DNA from: an uncultured Pelagibacteraceae bacterium
GTDB taxonomy: Bacteria; Pseudomonadota; Alphaproteobacteria; Pelagibacterales; Pelagibacteraceae
Direction: 5' to 3'
DNA length: 52,101 nt
Assembly (NCBI GenBank): GCA_902557785.1
Contig: CACEBP010000005.1
Span: 1 to 52,101, forward strand
The notes under the pieces were generated by a model. That model was given only the letters and a program-made list of their open reading frames with translations. It searched no databases and was not told the DNA's origin. The position numbers and the translations under genes are program-made. Below are positions 35,350 to 45,840 of the stretch, piece by piece. Position 1 is the stretch's first letter; every line of letters starts with the position of its first letter.

Positions 35350-36237
35350 ATGGAAAGCATACCTTACGACAAACGGTCTGGAAAAATTTGGTTTAACGGT
35401 AAGACTGTTGATTGGGCAGACGCTAACATACACATACTTAACCATGGATTACATTATGCAAGCTGTGTGTTTGAGGGGGAAAGAGTTTATGATGGGGAAA
35501 TATTTAAACTTGAAGAACATACTGAAAGACTTTTTTATTCTGCTAAAAGGATGGGTATTACAGTTCCTTATTCTCAAATAGAAATAAATGAAGCGTGTAA
35601 AAATATAGTAAATATTCAAAAAGTACTAAACGGATATGTCAGACCTTTAATTTGGAGAGGAAGTGAGATGATGGCTATATCAGCACAAAAAAATAAAATT
35701 CATGTCGCTATTGCTACTTGGGAGTGGGGATCTTACTTTGATCCTAAATTGAAACTAAATGGAGTCAAATTGAATATATCAAATTGGAGACGTCCAGCTC
35801 CTAATACAATACCGTGGGATACAAAAGCTGCCGGACTATATATGATATGTACTTTATCAAAGCATGAAGCTGAGGCGCAAGGATTTACTGATGCTTTAAT
35901 GCTAGATCACGAAGGCAACATTGCTGAAGCAACAGGGGCAAATATATTTTTTAAAGATAAATCTGGAGCATTGCATACTCCAATTCCTGACTCATTTTTA
36001 GATGGAATAACTAGAAGAGAAGTAATTAAAATTGCCAAAGGTAAAGGAATAAAAGTTGTAGAAAGAAAAATTAAACCTGAAGAAATGAAAGATTTTGTTG
36101 GTTGCTTTTTAACTGGGACTGCTGCAGAGGTAACTCCGGTTTCACAAATATCTCAATACAGTTTTAAAGTTTGTGATTTAATTGGAGATCTGAACAAGTC
36201 TTATCAAAATTTAGTTAGAAAAAAATCTGCAGCTTAA
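35350..36237 (+). CDS. ilvE: Branched-chain amino acid aminotransferase
   Basis: PLP enzyme for the last step of leucine, isoleucine and valine synthesis. The 295-residue class IV aminotransferase has the PLP lysine at K159 (PWDTKAAGLYM) and the family blocks HGLHYASCVFEG, DALMLDHEGNIAEATGANIF and CFLTGTAAEVTPV. It is divergent from the marR-like gene with a 76-base gap and converges on a methyltransferase gene with a TTAA stop overlap. Confident call. Confidence 0.95.
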   Translation: MESIPYDKRSGKIWFNGKTVDWADANIHILNHGLHYASCVFEGERVYDGEIFKLEEHTERLFYSAKRMGITVPYSQIEINEACKNIVNIQKVLNGYVRPLIWRGSEMMAISAQKNKIHVAIATWEWGSYFDPKLKLNGVKLNISNWRRPAPNTIPWDTKAAGLYMICTLSKHEAEAQGFTDALMLDHEGNIAEATGANIFFKDKSGALHTPIPDSFLDGITRREVIKIAKGKGIKVVERKIKPEEMKDFVGCFLTGTAAEVTPVSQISQYSFKVCDLIGDLNKSYQNLVRKKSAA

Positions 36238-36974
36238 TTTTTTTCTGCTGTGATTAAAACAGACCAAGCAAATTTTTTTAAAATACTTATTTTAAATAAG
36301 TATTGATCTAAATTTTTTAAAATTTTAAAAACGAAGGAATTTTTTGCTGAATTGTAAAATGGAAAAAAAATCAAAGTTAAAAAACCATAATACTTTATCT
36401 GCATTTTGATAAACCGATTTTGAATTAAATTAAAATCACTTCCTACCAAAGGATGTTCATCTTCAGATCTAGACCTTGGAGTAAGCTTTCTGTATAGATT
36501 TATAAAAGGATTAGTTCCTAGTGGTTCAATAAATATTAATTTTCCCCCTGGTTTCAAAATTCTATAGATTTCATTTAAGCATGTATTTAAATTTAGATGA
36601 TGTAAAATACCTGTTCCATAAACGATATCAAAAGTATTATTTTTGAAATCAGTTTTTTCACAGTTACCAACTGAAAGCTCAACGTTTGCGATTGAACTTG
36701 TAATTTTTTTTGCCTTTTCTATAGAAACTTCAGAAATATCAATTCCTGTTATTTTTTTTGGATTAAAATAAATGACTTTTGTTAAAGAATTACCAATGCC
36801 ACAACCATAATCTAAAATTTCTGAATTGGACGCATTAGTTTCTAAAAAATTAAAAAAATCTTCATTTGAATTATAAATAGCTTTGTAAAAAATATTTTCA
36901 AATCTACCTGTTGGTTTAGATTGTAATTTATTGTGAAATTCTTTCTCTCTTAAATTTTTATTAGAAAGTTCCAT
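36234..36974 (-). CDS. Class I SAM-dependent methyltransferase, unknown substrate
   Basis: 246-residue methyltransferase. The SAM-binding motif is ILDYGCGIGNSLTKV with the acidic end of strand 2 at GIDISEVSIEKAKK, and motif III is ILKPGGKLIFIEPLG. The arrangement and the GILHHLN segment resemble UbiE/COQ5-like and polyketide-type small-molecule methyltransferases. It starts at the pgsA stop with a one-base overlap. The C-terminal third has a hydrophobic patch (FYGFLTLIFFPFY) that might contact membrane or lipid substrates. Function is not predictable. Confidence 0.85.
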   Translation of the reverse strand: MELSNKNLREKEFHNKLQSKPTGRFENIFYKAIYNSNEDFFNFLETNASNSEILDYGCGIGNSLTKVIYFNPKKITGIDISEVSIEKAKKITSSIANVELSVGNCEKTDFKNNTFDIVYGTGILHHLNLNTCLNEIYRILKPGGKLIFIEPLGTNPFINLYRKLTPRSRSEDEHPLVGSDFNLIQNRFIKMQIKYYGFLTLIFFPFYNSAKNSFVFKILKNLDQYLFKISILKKFAWSVLITAEKN

Positions 36975-37558
36975 TAATCTTTAGCATCTTGATCGATGGC
37001 GTGGTCAATGCCTTTTCTTAAATAGTCGTAACCAGTATAAAGTGTCAAAAACGAAGAAAACCACAAAAGAATTATTCCTATAGTTTGAGCATTATAGTCT
37101 TGGAAATTGATTATTTTATTTCCACTTTCTCCAGTCAATAATATGGCAATTGATAGCATTTGTATAAATGTTTTTAGTTTTGATAGGCTTGTTACCTGCA
37201 TTGATATTTGACCTTTTGCTAAAAATTCTCTTAAACCAGAAATTAAAATTTCTCTTGTTAAAATTATTATAGCAGCAATTACCTCATAATTTTTTATTGT
37301 GCCATTCATCACAAGAAGAATTAGGGCAGCTGCTACTAGAATTTTATCAGCTATTGGATCTAAAAGTTCACCTAATTTTGACTCTTCTTTAAACATTCTT
37401 GCTAAAAGACCATCCAAGAAATCTGTAAAACTAGCTAAAACGAATAGAAAAAAAGGTATTAGGTCTCCAAAAAAACCAGGAATGAAAAATGCCATTACAA
37501 AAATTGGAACAATAATTATTCTTCCTATTGTAAGTATGTTTGGTATCTTTAGCTTCAT
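36974..37558 (-). CDS. pgsA: CDP-diacylglycerol-glycerol-3-phosphate 3-phosphatidyltransferase
   Basis: Commits CDP-diacylglycerol to phosphatidylglycerol synthesis. The CDP-alcohol phosphotransferase motif D-G-x2-A-R-x8-G-x3-D-x3-D is visible as DGLLARMFKEESKLGELLD followed by PIAD. The 194-residue protein has several membrane helices and the start LKIPNILTIGRIIIVPIFV, normal for PgsA. It begins directly after uvrC (37559). The uvrC-pgsA order is common in proteobacteria. Confidence 0.96.
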   Translation of the reverse strand: MKLKIPNILTIGRIIIVPIFVMAFFIPGFFGDLIPFFLFVLASFTDFLDGLLARMFKEESKLGELLDPIADKILVAAALILLVMNGTIKNYEVIAAIIILTREILISGLREFLAKGQISMQVTSLSKLKTFIQMLSIAILLTGESGNKIINFQDYNAQTIGIILLWFSSFLTLYTGYDYLRKGIDHAIDQDAKD

Positions 37559-39397
37559 TTATTCGTGAAAATAATCATATATTTTCTTTGCGATATTGTC
37601 TTCAATTCCTTCAACTGACTTTAAATCATCATAACTTGCAGACTCTACAGCTCGCGCAGACCCAAAATGATTTAATAGAGCTCGCTTTCTTTGTTTCCCT
37701 ATTCCTTGAATTTGATCAAGCAAAGACTTACTAAGATTTTTCTTTCTTTTAGCTCTATGAGCGCTAATAGCAAATCTATGCGCCTCATCTCTTAGTCTTT
37801 GAATAAAAAATAGAAGGGGGTCATTTTTGTTTAAGATGAACTCTTTATTATTGTGATAAATTTTTTCTTCTCCTGCATTTCTTCTTTTACCTTTAGCCAC
37901 AGCCAAAATTGGTAGATCGTGTAAACCAAGTTCATTCAAAACCTCTCTACTTACTGAATATTGTCCTTTACCTCCGTCAATTAAAATCAAATCTGGAAGA
38001 GATAACGAACCTGATTTTTCTTTTATAGCTTTTGAAAATCTTCTAAATAAAACTTCTTTCATCATTCCATAATCATCATTTTTTACTTTCTCATCCTTGA
38101 TATTAAATTTTCTATATCTTTTTTTAACAAAACCCTCATTACTAAAGCATATTAGCGCTCCAATAGAGTCTGTGCCTTGAATATGACTGTTATCATAAAC
38201 TTCTATAAGATCTATATTGCTATTAAGTTTAAATTTAGCAGCAAGAGATTCAATCAAATTATTATTCGTATCAGATTGAACTAGTTTTTGTTTTAAAGCT
38301 TGTTTTGCATTTTTTTCAGCTAGTTTTGAAATTGATACTTCATTTTTTGCTTTAGCTTTTTTAATTATTATCTGTTTACTTTCTTTTGTGGAGAATGTTT
38401 TCTCGAGAAGTTTTTTCTCGTTAGTTTCAATGTTTGTAAGAATTAAAGCAGGTATAGTTTTGTTTTCATAAAATTGAGATAAAAAAGATGATAAAATTTC
38501 CTCAATTTTGTCATCCGTATCATGTTTTGGAAAAAATGCTTGGTTACCCCAGTTTTGTTTGGATCTAAAAAAGAAAACCTGAATACAAGTTTTTCCAGTT
38601 TCTTTATAAACACTTATTACATCAGCTTCATTTAAATTGGTTTGATTAATCTTTTGAGATGTTTGTATTTGGGTTAAAGCCTTTATTCTATCTCTTGCGA
38701 TAGCTGCTTTTTCGTAATCAAGTTCTTTACTGGCTTCTTCCATCTCTTTAGATAAGTTTTTTTGAATTCTTCTTGATTTACCTGAAATAAAATCTATCGC
38801 ATCATTCACGGTAGATAAATAATCTTTTTCTTGAATATGCCCAACACAGGGTCCTGAGCATCTTTTAATTTGATAAAGAATACACGGACGGTCTCTATTT
38901 TTAAAAACTGTATCATCACAAACCCTTAATTGAAAAATCTTTTGTAGAATTTTAATTGTCCAGTTGGCTGAACCTATTGATGCAAATGGACCAAAATAAT
39001 AACCTGTTTTTGATTTTTTTCCTCTCAACTTGGTTAGTTGAGGCCATTTATCTCTATTACCAATGTATATGTATGGAAAAGATTTATCGTCTCTCAATAA
39101 AATGTTGTACCGAGGTTTATGTTTTTTAATTAAGTTTGCTTCAAGCAATAAAGCCTCACTTTCATTACTTGTAGTAGTTGTCTCTAAGTTATGAGTAAGA
39201 GATAACATTCTCTCAGTCCTAATAGGTAGATTTGAGTCTGTTACGTAACTCTTAAGCCTGTTTGGGATATTTTTTGCTTTACCAATATAAAGAATTTCTC
39301 CAGTTGAGCTCAACATTTTATATACGCCAGGATTTTTAGGAATTAATGGTATTTGATCTTTAATTACTTTTTTACCTAACTCTAAACTGTTTATCAT
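37559..39397 (-). CDS. uvrC: Excinuclease ABC subunit C
   Basis: Nuclease of nucleotide-excision repair that makes both incisions. The N-terminal GIY-YIG domain is [20 protein letters not shown]. The UVR domain (UvrB contact) follows near residues 210-245 with [15 protein letters not shown]. The C-terminal RNase H-like nuclease has the block [18 protein letters not shown] and [11 protein letters not shown], and the protein ends with helix-hairpin-helix motifs. Length 612 residues is normal. It overlaps folB by 4 bases; uvrB lies 1.1 kb upstream on the same strand. Confidence 0.97.
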   Translation of the reverse strand: MINSLELGKKVIKDQIPLIPKNPGVYKMLSSTGEILYIGKAKNIPNRLKSYVTDSNLPIRTERMLSLTHNLETTTTSNESEALLLEANLIKKHKPRYNILLRDDKSFPYIYIGNRDKWPQLTKLRGKKSKTGYYFGPFASIGSANWTIKILQKIFQLRVCDDTVFKNRDRPCILYQIKRCSGPCVGHIQEKDYLSTVNDAIDFISGKSRRIQKNLSKEMEEASKELDYEKAAIARDRIKALTQIQTSQKINQTNLNEADVISVYKETGKTCIQVFFFRSKQNWGNQAFFPKHDTDDKIEEILSSFLSQFYENKTIPALILTNIETNEKKLLEKTFSTKESKQIIIKKAKAKNEVSISKLAEKNAKQALKQKLVQSDTNNNLIESLAAKFKLNSNIDLIEVYDNSHIQGTDSIGALICFSNEGFVKKRYRKFNIKDEKVKNDDYGMMKEVLFRRFSKAIKEKSGSLSLPDLILIDGGKGQYSVSREVLNELGLHDLPILAVAKGKRRNAGEEKIYHNNKEFILNKNDPLLFFIQRLRDEAHRFAISAHRAKRKKNLSKSLLDQIQGIGKQRKRALLNHFGSARAVESASYDDLKSVEGIEDNIAKKIYDYFHE

Positions 39398-39789
39398 AAT
39401 TTAGTCTTTGAAACTTCAATACCAACTGATTTAGTTTTTTTAAGGATATCTAGTTTTTCTAATTTTAAATTTATTTTTTTAACAAGTTTATTTTTAAAAA
39501 TAATATTAAAAATATTCTCTGCCAAATCCTCAAGTAATTCATGGTGTTTAAAGTTTGTAAGTTTTTCAATTTTCATTACAACTTCCTCATAATTTAAAAT
39601 TGAATTTAAATCTTTTCTATTTGGAGACACATAAGGATCTGTCAAAATTTCAATATTAAATTTTACCCTCTGCTTGTTTTTTTTTTCAAAGTTATGTATT
39701 CCAACTAAAATCTTCAAAGTAAGATCTTTAATGATTACTTTTCTTTTGTATTTAAATTTTTCTCTTTTTTTAAATTTTATTATTTTCAT
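39394..39789 (-). CDS. folB: Dihydroneopterin aldolase
   Basis: Folate-pathway enzyme that cleaves dihydroneopterin. The 131-residue protein has the family start [23 protein letters not shown], the conserved Y in [13 protein letters not shown], and the catalytic-site [10 protein letters not shown] segment. The N-terminal 17 residues are unusually basic ([11 protein letters not shown]). It overlaps the SDR gene upstream by 4 bases, an arrangement that suggests pterin metabolism for both. Confidence is good, although folX-like epimerases share the fold. Confidence 0.88.
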   Translation of the reverse strand: MKIIKFKKREKFKYKRKVIIKDLTLKILVGIHNFEKKNKQRVKFNIEILTDPYVSPNRKDLNSILNYEEVVMKIEKLTNFKHHELLEDLAENIFNIIFKNKLVKKINLKLEKLDILKKTKSVGIEVSKTKL

Positions 39790-40541
39790 TCTTTTGTATT
39801 AATTATATCAGGCGTTTGCCATGCCAGTCTTTGCCCACCATCAATATTTATTATTTCTCCAGTTATACTTTTGCTTTCAATAAGAAATTTTACCCCATTA
39901 CAGATATTTTCTAAATCTACTTTTTTTCTTAATATTATTGACTTCCACTGTTTCTTAAAATGTCTCTCAGATTGTCTTTTATTTTTTAAAGTAGGACCAG
40001 GTGAGATACCATTCACTCTAATATTAGGAGCCAATTTCATTGCTGAGGTTTTTGTTAAAACTGCTAAAGAAGATTTACTTAAAGTATATGAGAAAAAAAA
40101 GGGAGTTAATTTTTCAACTCTTTGGTCAATAATATTTACAATACATCCCTCTTTATTTTTCAATAATTTATAAAAGTTTTGAGTCAGAATAGCAGGTGCT
40201 TTTAAGTTTACATTAATATGTTTTGAAAATGATTTTTCAGAGAAATTCTCAAGATTATCATTTTCAAAAATAGAAGCATTATTTATTAGACAATCTAAGC
40301 CTTTCATCTTTTTATGTGCAGTCCTAATTAAATTATTGGATTGCTTAAAATTATTTAAATCTGCTTTTAATAGAAAAGTCTCAGCGCCAAGCTCCTCTAG
40401 TTCTTTTTTTAATTTTAAAGCACTACTTTTAGATTTATTAAAATGTATAACCATTTTAGTATCATAATTTACTAAGCTTTTTGCAATTGCAGCACCGATC
40501 CTTGTAGCTCCACCAGTAATAATTATTTTTTTGGCTTCCAT
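39786..40541 (-). CDS. SDR-family oxidoreductase, FolM/pteridine-reductase-like
   Basis: 251-residue short-chain dehydrogenase. It has the NAD(P) motif [12 protein letters not shown] near residue 9, the segment [11 protein letters not shown], the catalytic Y-x3-K as YTLSKSSL, and the C-terminal [14 protein letters not shown]. The arginine after TGGAT and the overlap with folB point to a FolM or PTR1-like pterin reductase, perhaps making tetrahydropterin or tetrahydrofolate. General fatty-acid or sugar reductases share the fold. The start overlaps the uvrB 3' end by 19 bases. Confidence 0.8.
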   Translation of the reverse strand: MEAKKIIITGGATRIGAAIAKSLVNYDTKMVIHFNKSKSSALKLKKELEELGAETFLLKADLNNFKQSNNLIRTAHKKMKGLDCLINNASIFENDNLENFSEKSFSKHINVNLKAPAILTQNFYKLLKNKEGCIVNIIDQRVEKLTPFFFSYTLSKSSLAVLTKTSAMKLAPNIRVNGISPGPTLKNKRQSERHFKKQWKSIILRKKVDLENICNGVKFLIESKSITGEIINIDGGQRLAWQTPDIINTKE

Positions 40542-42694
40542 TTTTTTATTGCCTTTTTAGGTTTTGTGCCTGGCATTCCCATCGTTGATCTCCCTTTTGG
40601 GTAAACCTTACTTTTTAAATTATATTGAGAAATTTTTGGATTTAAAGTTATTTCAAGTTCACTTGATTCCAACTTTCTCATTTCATCTCTTAATTTTGCA
40701 GCCTCCTCAAACTCTAAGTTAGATGCAGCTTCTTTCATCTTTCTATTTAATGCTTTTAGATGCTTTTTTAAGTTTCCGCCTACATTTGAGCCTTCACTAA
40801 TTTTTACGTAATCTTTTTCATAAACTGACTCTAATATATCGCTGATCTCTTTTTTTACAGACTCTGCAGTTATCCCATTTTTTTTATTATATTCTAACTG
40901 CTTATTTCTTCTTCTTTCAGTTTCCTTTATAGCCTTATCAATACTTTTTGTGACTTTATCAGCATACAAAATTACTTTACCATCTATGTTACGAGCAGCT
41001 CTTCCAATAGTTTGTATTAAAGAAGTTTCAGATCTTAAAAAACCTTCTTTATCTGCATCTAATATTGCCACCAAAGCGCACTCAGGTATATCTAATCCCT
41101 CTCTCAATAAATTTATGCCAACAAGAATATCAAATACCCCCATTCTTAAATCTCTAATAATTTCAATTCTTTCTAAAGTATCTATGTCGGAGTGCATGTA
41201 TCTTACTTTAAGACCATTTTCGTGAAGGTATTCAGTAAGATCTTCTGCCATCTTTTTAGTAAGTGTTGTGGCAAGAACTCTATAACCTTTTTTCACTATT
41301 TCTTTTGCTTCATGCATAAGATCGTCCACCTGAGTTTTAGCTGGCCTTATTTCTACTGGTGGATCTATTAAACCTGTTGGTCTAATGATTTGATCAATAT
41401 GTTTATTGCTGGTTTGTTTGAGTTCCCATGGCCCTGGGGTAGCAGACACGAATACAGTTTGTGTTCTCATTAAATCCCACTCCTCAAATTTTAAAGGTCT
41501 ATTATCCATACAGGACGGTAGTCTAAATCCATACTCAGCCAAGGTGCTCTTTCTTGTACGGTCTCCTTTATACATTCCATTTAACTGAGGAACAGTTACG
41601 TGACTTTCATCTACAAATATAATTGCGTTATCTGGAAAATATTCAAATAGAGTAGGTGGAGGTTCTCCAGCTTTTCGTCCAGATAAAAACCTCGAATAAT
41701 TTTCGATGCCTGCACAAGTTCCAGTCGCTTCAATCATTTCTAAATCAAATTTAGTTCTTTCTCTTAGTCGCTGCTCTTCTAAAAGTTTATTATTCTCTCT
41801 GTGTTTTTTTAAAGTTTCAGCTAATTCAGATTTTATTTGTTTAATAGCTTGATCGATAGTTGGTTTTGGAGTTATGTAGTGGCTATTAGCGTAAATTTTT
41901 ATAATGGAGTAATCATTTGTTTTATCACCAGTTAGTGGATCAAATTCTTCAATCTTTTCTAATTTATTTAAATTAAAACTTATTCTCCAAGCTCTATCTT
42001 CTAAATGCGATGGAAAAATTTCTAAATTTTCTCCTCTTACTCTAAAAGTGCCTCTAAAAAAATTTTGATCATTTCTTTTGTACTGTAAGTTTATAAAAGC
42101 TATGATTAAATCATCCCGTTCATACTCATAATTCTTTTTTAAAGTAATTGTCATTTTTGAGTACGACTCTACAGAACCTAAACCATAAATACATGATACA
42201 CTCGCAACAATAATTACATCATCTCTTTCCAACAAAGATCTTGTTGCCGAGTGTCTCATACGATCAATTTGCTCATTAATTGAAGCTTCTTTTTCTATAT
42301 AAGTATCAGATCTAGGAACGTATGCTTCTGGAGTGTAGTAATCGTAATATGACACAAAATATTCTACAGCATTGTCTGGGAAAAAACTTTTAAACTCTCC
42401 ATACAATTGAGCAGCTAAAGTTTTATTTGGCGCTAGAATAAGAGCTGGCCTATTAGCCTTTTCGATAACTTTTGCCATTGTAAAAGTTTTACCCGATCCA
42501 GTAACCCCCAAAAGCACTTGTTCTTGTTTGTTATCTTTTAAGTTTTTTAATATTTGCTTTATAGCCTCCGGTTGGTCCCCGCTAGGTTGAAAATCACTTT
42601 TGATTTTAAAGTTAATACCTCCCTCTAACTTCTTAATTTTTTTTGAGTTATTAACTTCTAGATCAGCTAATTTTTCTTGATAAGTATTTTGCAT
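40523..42694 (-). CDS. uvrB: Excinuclease ABC subunit B
   Basis: Damage-verifying helicase-like subunit of nucleotide-excision repair. The Walker A GVTGSGKT lies in [16 protein letters not shown]. The beta-hairpin region [20 protein letters not shown], the DEAD-type [11 protein letters not shown], and the helicase segment [18 protein letters not shown] are all present. The C-terminal UVR domain is [16 protein letters not shown]. At 723 residues it is somewhat longer than usual, owing to a basic C-terminal tail ending in [13 protein letters not shown]. Confident. Confidence 0.98.
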   Translation of the reverse strand: MQNTYQEKLADLEVNNSKKIKKLEGGINFKIKSDFQPSGDQPEAIKQILKNLKDNKQEQVLLGVTGSGKTFTMAKVIEKANRPALILAPNKTLAAQLYGEFKSFFPDNAVEYFVSYYDYYTPEAYVPRSDTYIEKEASINEQIDRMRHSATRSLLERDDVIIVASVSCIYGLGSVESYSKMTITLKKNYEYERDDLIIAFINLQYKRNDQNFFRGTFRVRGENLEIFPSHLEDRAWRISFNLNKLEKIEEFDPLTGDKTNDYSIIKIYANSHYITPKPTIDQAIKQIKSELAETLKKHRENNKLLEEQRLRERTKFDLEMIEATGTCAGIENYSRFLSGRKAGEPPPTLFEYFPDNAIIFVDESHVTVPQLNGMYKGDRTRKSTLAEYGFRLPSCMDNRPLKFEEWDLMRTQTVFVSATPGPWELKQTSNKHIDQIIRPTGLIDPPVEIRPAKTQVDDLMHEAKEIVKKGYRVLATTLTKKMAEDLTEYLHENGLKVRYMHSDIDTLERIEIIRDLRMGVFDILVGINLLREGLDIPECALVAILDADKEGFLRSETSLIQTIGRAARNIDGKVILYADKVTKSIDKAIKETERRRNKQLEYNKKNGITAESVKKEISDILESVYEKDYVKISEGSNVGGNLKKHLKALNRKMKEAASNLEFEEAAKLRDEMRKLESSELEITLNPKISQYNLKSKVYPKGRSTMGMPGTKPKKAIKKWKPKK

Positions 42695-42732
42695 TTTGTG
42701 TTAATAATAAATTAATTATATTATAAATTTCA

Positions 42733-43920
42733 ATGAGCATAGTTTCCAATAGTTTAAAACGTATAAAACCGTCGCCTACAATAGCAGTTACCTCAAAAGC
42801 TAGAGAAATGAGAGCTGCTGGAAAGGATGTAATAGGTTTAGGTGCTGGTGAGCCTGATTTTGACACTCCAGATAATATTAAAGAAGCAGCAATCGAAGCG
42901 ATTAGAAAAGGCGATACGAAATATACTGCAGTGGATGGAACCCCAGCGTTAAAAAAAGCCATCCAGGCAAAATTTTCTAGAGAAAATGATTTATCATATG
43001 ATCTTGATCAAATTTCAGTTGGAACTGGTGGAAAGCAAGTTTTATATAACGCTTTTATGGCAACTATAAATAAAGGTGACGAGGTAATAATTCCAGCTCC
43101 TTATTGGGTTTCTTATCCTGACATTGTTTTGTTAGCTGGGGGAAAACCCAAAATAATTAAATGTGATGAAAAAAATAATTTTAAACTAACACCAGAAAAA
43201 TTAAAAAAGGCAGTTTCAAAGAAAACAAAGTGGATAATTATAAACTCTCCATCTAACCCTACAGGCTCTGGTTATACTAAAGATGAGATAATAGCTTTGT
43301 CAAAGATTTTAATAAAATATAAAAATTTATATATTTTAAGCGATGATATTTACGAACATATTACATATGACGATTTTAAATTTTTTACAATCGCCCAAAT
43401 TGAAAAATTAAAAAGCAGAACTTTAACCATGAATGGAGTGAGTAAATCTTACTCAATGACTGGTTGGAGGATAGGTTATGCTGCGGGCCCAAAAGAAATC
43501 ATCAAAGCGATGGCTAAAATTCAATCCCAATCAACTAGTAATCCCACATCTATAAGCCAAGCAGCTGCGGTAGAAGCTTTGAACGGAACACAAGACTTTA
43601 TTTTAGAGAGATCAAATTCTTTTAAAGAAAGAAGAAATTTTGTTGTTGATAGTTTAAATAACATAAAAGGTATAAGTTGTTTAAGTCCTGAAGGAGCTTT
43701 TTACGTTTTTCCAAATTGCAAAAAATTACTGAACAACAAAACTAAACTAAAAACTGACAAAGACTTTGTAGAAAAGTTATTAGAAAAAGCCGAGGTAGCT
43801 GTAGTTCAAGGTTCTGCTTTTGGTTTAGAAGGTTACTTTAGAATATCTTATGCCACATCAATGGATAATTTAAAGAAAGCAATGGAAAGAATTAAATCTT
43901 TTTGTAATAGCCTTAATTAG
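42733..43920 (+). CDS. aspC: Aspartate/aromatic aminotransferase, class I
   Basis: PLP aminotransferase for aspartate (and possibly aromatic amino acids), 395 residues. The PLP-binding lysine is K238 in NGVSKSYSMTGWRIGY. Other landmarks are VIGLGAGEPDFDTPDNI, NSPSNPTGSGYTKDE and FRISYATS near the end. The sequence is of the thermophilic/alphaproteobacterial 1-beta type (AatA-like), not the E. coli AspC type, so the symbol is tentative. It is divergent from uvrB (38 bases) and overlaps trxB convergently by 8 bases. Confidence 0.93.
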   Translation: MSIVSNSLKRIKPSPTIAVTSKAREMRAAGKDVIGLGAGEPDFDTPDNIKEAAIEAIRKGDTKYTAVDGTPALKKAIQAKFSRENDLSYDLDQISVGTGGKQVLYNAFMATINKGDEVIIPAPYWVSYPDIVLLAGGKPKIIKCDEKNNFKLTPEKLKKAVSKKTKWIIINSPSNPTGSGYTKDEIIALSKILIKYKNLYILSDDIYEHITYDDFKFFTIAQIEKLKSRTLTMNGVSKSYSMTGWRIGYAAGPKEIIKAMAKIQSQSTSNPTSISQAAAVEALNGTQDFILERSNSFKERRNFVVDSLNNIKGISCLSPEGAFYVFPNCKKLLNNKTKLKTDKDFVEKLLEKAEVAVVQGSAFGLEGYFRISYATSMDNLKKAMERIKSFCNSLN

Positions 43921-44863
43921 ACTCAGATAAATATTTTTCAGCTTCAAGTGCAGACATACAGCCCATACCAGCAGCTGTAACAGCTTGTCTAAAAATTTTG
44001 TCTTTTACATCACCCGCCGCAAATACTCCTGGAATATTTGTAGCCGTAGAGTCAGGTTGAGTTATAAGGTATCCTTCTTTATCCATTTTTAATTGATCTT
44101 TGAACAAAGATGTCGCTGGATCATGACCTATGGCAATAAATAAACCGTCAACTTTAAGATTTTTAACTTTATTATCTTTTACATTTTTAATTTTTAATGC
44201 ATTCACAGTTTTAGGCTCTTTTGTGCCTAATACGTCTTCAACAACGCTGTCCCAGATAATTTCTATTTTTTTGTTTGCTTTTAATTTTGCTTGAAGCATT
44301 TTTTCTGCTCTTAATTCATTCCTTCTATGGATTAGATAAACTTTTGAAGCAAACTTAGTTAGAAACATTGCTTCTTCAACAGCTGCGTTTCCTCCGCCAA
44401 CTACAGCTACTTCTTTTTCTTTAAAGAAAAATCCATCGCACGTAGCGCAAGCTGAAACTCCGAAACCCCTGAATTCTTGTTCAGACTTCAAATTTAACCA
44501 TCTAGCTTGTGCTCCTGTTGAAATTATGAAACTATCTGCAGTGTAAATTTGTCCGCTATCACCAGTTGCTGTGAAAGGTTTTTTCGTTAAATCAACTTTA
44601 CTTATGTGATCTTGTATCATTTCAGTACCAACCGCTTCAGCTTGGCCTTTCATTTCATCCATAAGCCAGGGGCCTTGAATCACTTTTGAGTATCCTGGGT
44701 AATTCTCAACATCAGTTGTAGTAGTTAATTGTCCCCCAGGCTGAGAACCATGAACAAGTATGGGTTTAAGCATGGCTCTGGCCGCATAAATAGCCGCTGT
44801 ATAACCAGCTGGACCCGATCCAAGAATTAACACTTTTGTATGTTTTGTTGATTTATTATTCAT
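43913..44863 (-). CDS. trxB: Thioredoxin reductase
   Basis: NADPH-dependent flavoenzyme that reduces thioredoxin. From the ATG at 44863, GSGPAG (15-20) binds FAD, the redox pair is C139-ATC-C142 (SACATCDG), and GGGNAAVEEA binds NADPH. I chose this start because the upstream ATG at 44905 would add a 14-residue stretch not seen in the family and overlap the divergent neighbour. Length 316 is normal. It could serve the peroxiredoxin at 753. Confidence 0.96.
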   Translation of the reverse strand: MNNKSTKHTKVLILGSGPAGYTAAIYAARAMLKPILVHGSQPGGQLTTTTDVENYPGYSKVIQGPWLMDEMKGQAEAVGTEMIQDHISKVDLTKKPFTATGDSGQIYTADSFIISTGAQARWLNLKSEQEFRGFGVSACATCDGFFFKEKEVAVVGGGNAAVEEAMFLTKFASKVYLIHRRNELRAEKMLQAKLKANKKIEIIWDSVVEDVLGTKEPKTVNALKIKNVKDNKVKNLKVDGLFIAIGHDPATSLFKDQLKMDKEGYLITQPDSTATNIPGVFAAGDVKDKIFRQAVTAAGMGCMSALEAEKYLSESN

Positions 44864-44886
44864 AATGTAAAGGTATATAGTAACTA

Positions 44887-45840
44887 ATGTTGGAATTAAA
44901 AGCACTTCTTTTAACGCAAGGTATGCACGGTATGGTTAGTCAAGTAGAGGGATTAGCTAAAGCTTTGGGCCTTAATTACAAACACCAAAAAATTGAATTA
45001 AAATCTTTTTGGAGTCTTATTCCGCCAAGAATCAGTCCAATTTCAGAAAATTTAGTAAAAAATAAATTTGTGTGTGATTGTAAAGTGATTATATCATGTG
45101 GAAGAAAAAGTGTAATACCATCAATTGCATTAAAGAAAAGACTAGGAAATGAAATTTTTAACATTCATATACAAGATCCAAAAATATCATTTAAACATTT
45201 TGATCTTATTGTAAGCCCGGAACATGATAATTTAAAGGGCGAAAATATAATTAACACTATTGGAGCCATTCATTATTTAACAAAAAAAGAAATAATGGAA
45301 AACTCTGAACATTTAACAATTGAAAAAGACAAAAGGAAAGAACTTGTCGCTTTTATTATTGGTGGGCCAAATAAATATTACAAATATTCTGAAAAACAAA
45401 TTCATGAGCTTTTTAATAAAGTGAAGACCTTGTTTACGCCAGATAAATTTAAGATTATTGTCATTCCCTCTTATCGAACACCTGAAAATATTTTAAAAAT
45501 GGCCTTTAATACCTTTAATGATGATCATCATGTTGTAAAAACTATTGACAAAAAAGCTTATCTATCTGCATTGGCAATTTCAAATTACATAGTTGTTACA
45601 TGTGACTCTACCTCAATGATTTCAGAGGCAGCGATTACTGGCAAACCAGTTTACATCGCAATGATGAGGTCTTTTAAACCTACAGGAAGATTTAAAAAAT
45701 TTTATTCACAATTAAGGGATTTAGGTATAACAAGAGAATTAGGTAATAGCGTTGAAAGTTGGAGTTACAATAAATTAAATGAAGTGACAAGAATAGCTCC
45801 AATTGTAAAAGCAAAAATGAAAAAAAATGGAATTATTTAA
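44887..45840 (+). CDS. ELM1-family protein (mitochondrial-fission ELM1 / glycosyltransferase-like)
   Basis: 317-residue protein resembling the bacterial ELM1/GtrOC1 family, predicted to have a glycosyltransferase-like two-domain fold. Recognisable blocks are LLTQGMHGMVSQVEGLAKAL near the start, VISCGRKSVIPS, FNIHIQDP, FDLIVSPEHDNL, NTIGAIHYL and VTCDSTSMISEAAITGKPV in the C-terminal half. Bacterial function is not established; cell-surface glycan synthesis is one idea. It overlaps the next gene by 14 bases and is divergent from trxB. Confidence 0.82.
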   Translation: MLELKALLLTQGMHGMVSQVEGLAKALGLNYKHQKIELKSFWSLIPPRISPISENLVKNKFVCDCKVIISCGRKSVIPSIALKKRLGNEIFNIHIQDPKISFKHFDLIVSPEHDNLKGENIINTIGAIHYLTKKEIMENSEHLTIEKDKRKELVAFIIGGPNKYYKYSEKQIHELFNKVKTLFTPDKFKIIVIPSYRTPENILKMAFNTFNDDHHVVKTIDKKAYLSALAISNYIVVTCDSTSMISEAAITGKPVYIAMMRSFKPTGRFKKFYSQLRDLGITRELGNSVESWSYNKLNEVTRIAPIVKAKMKKNGII

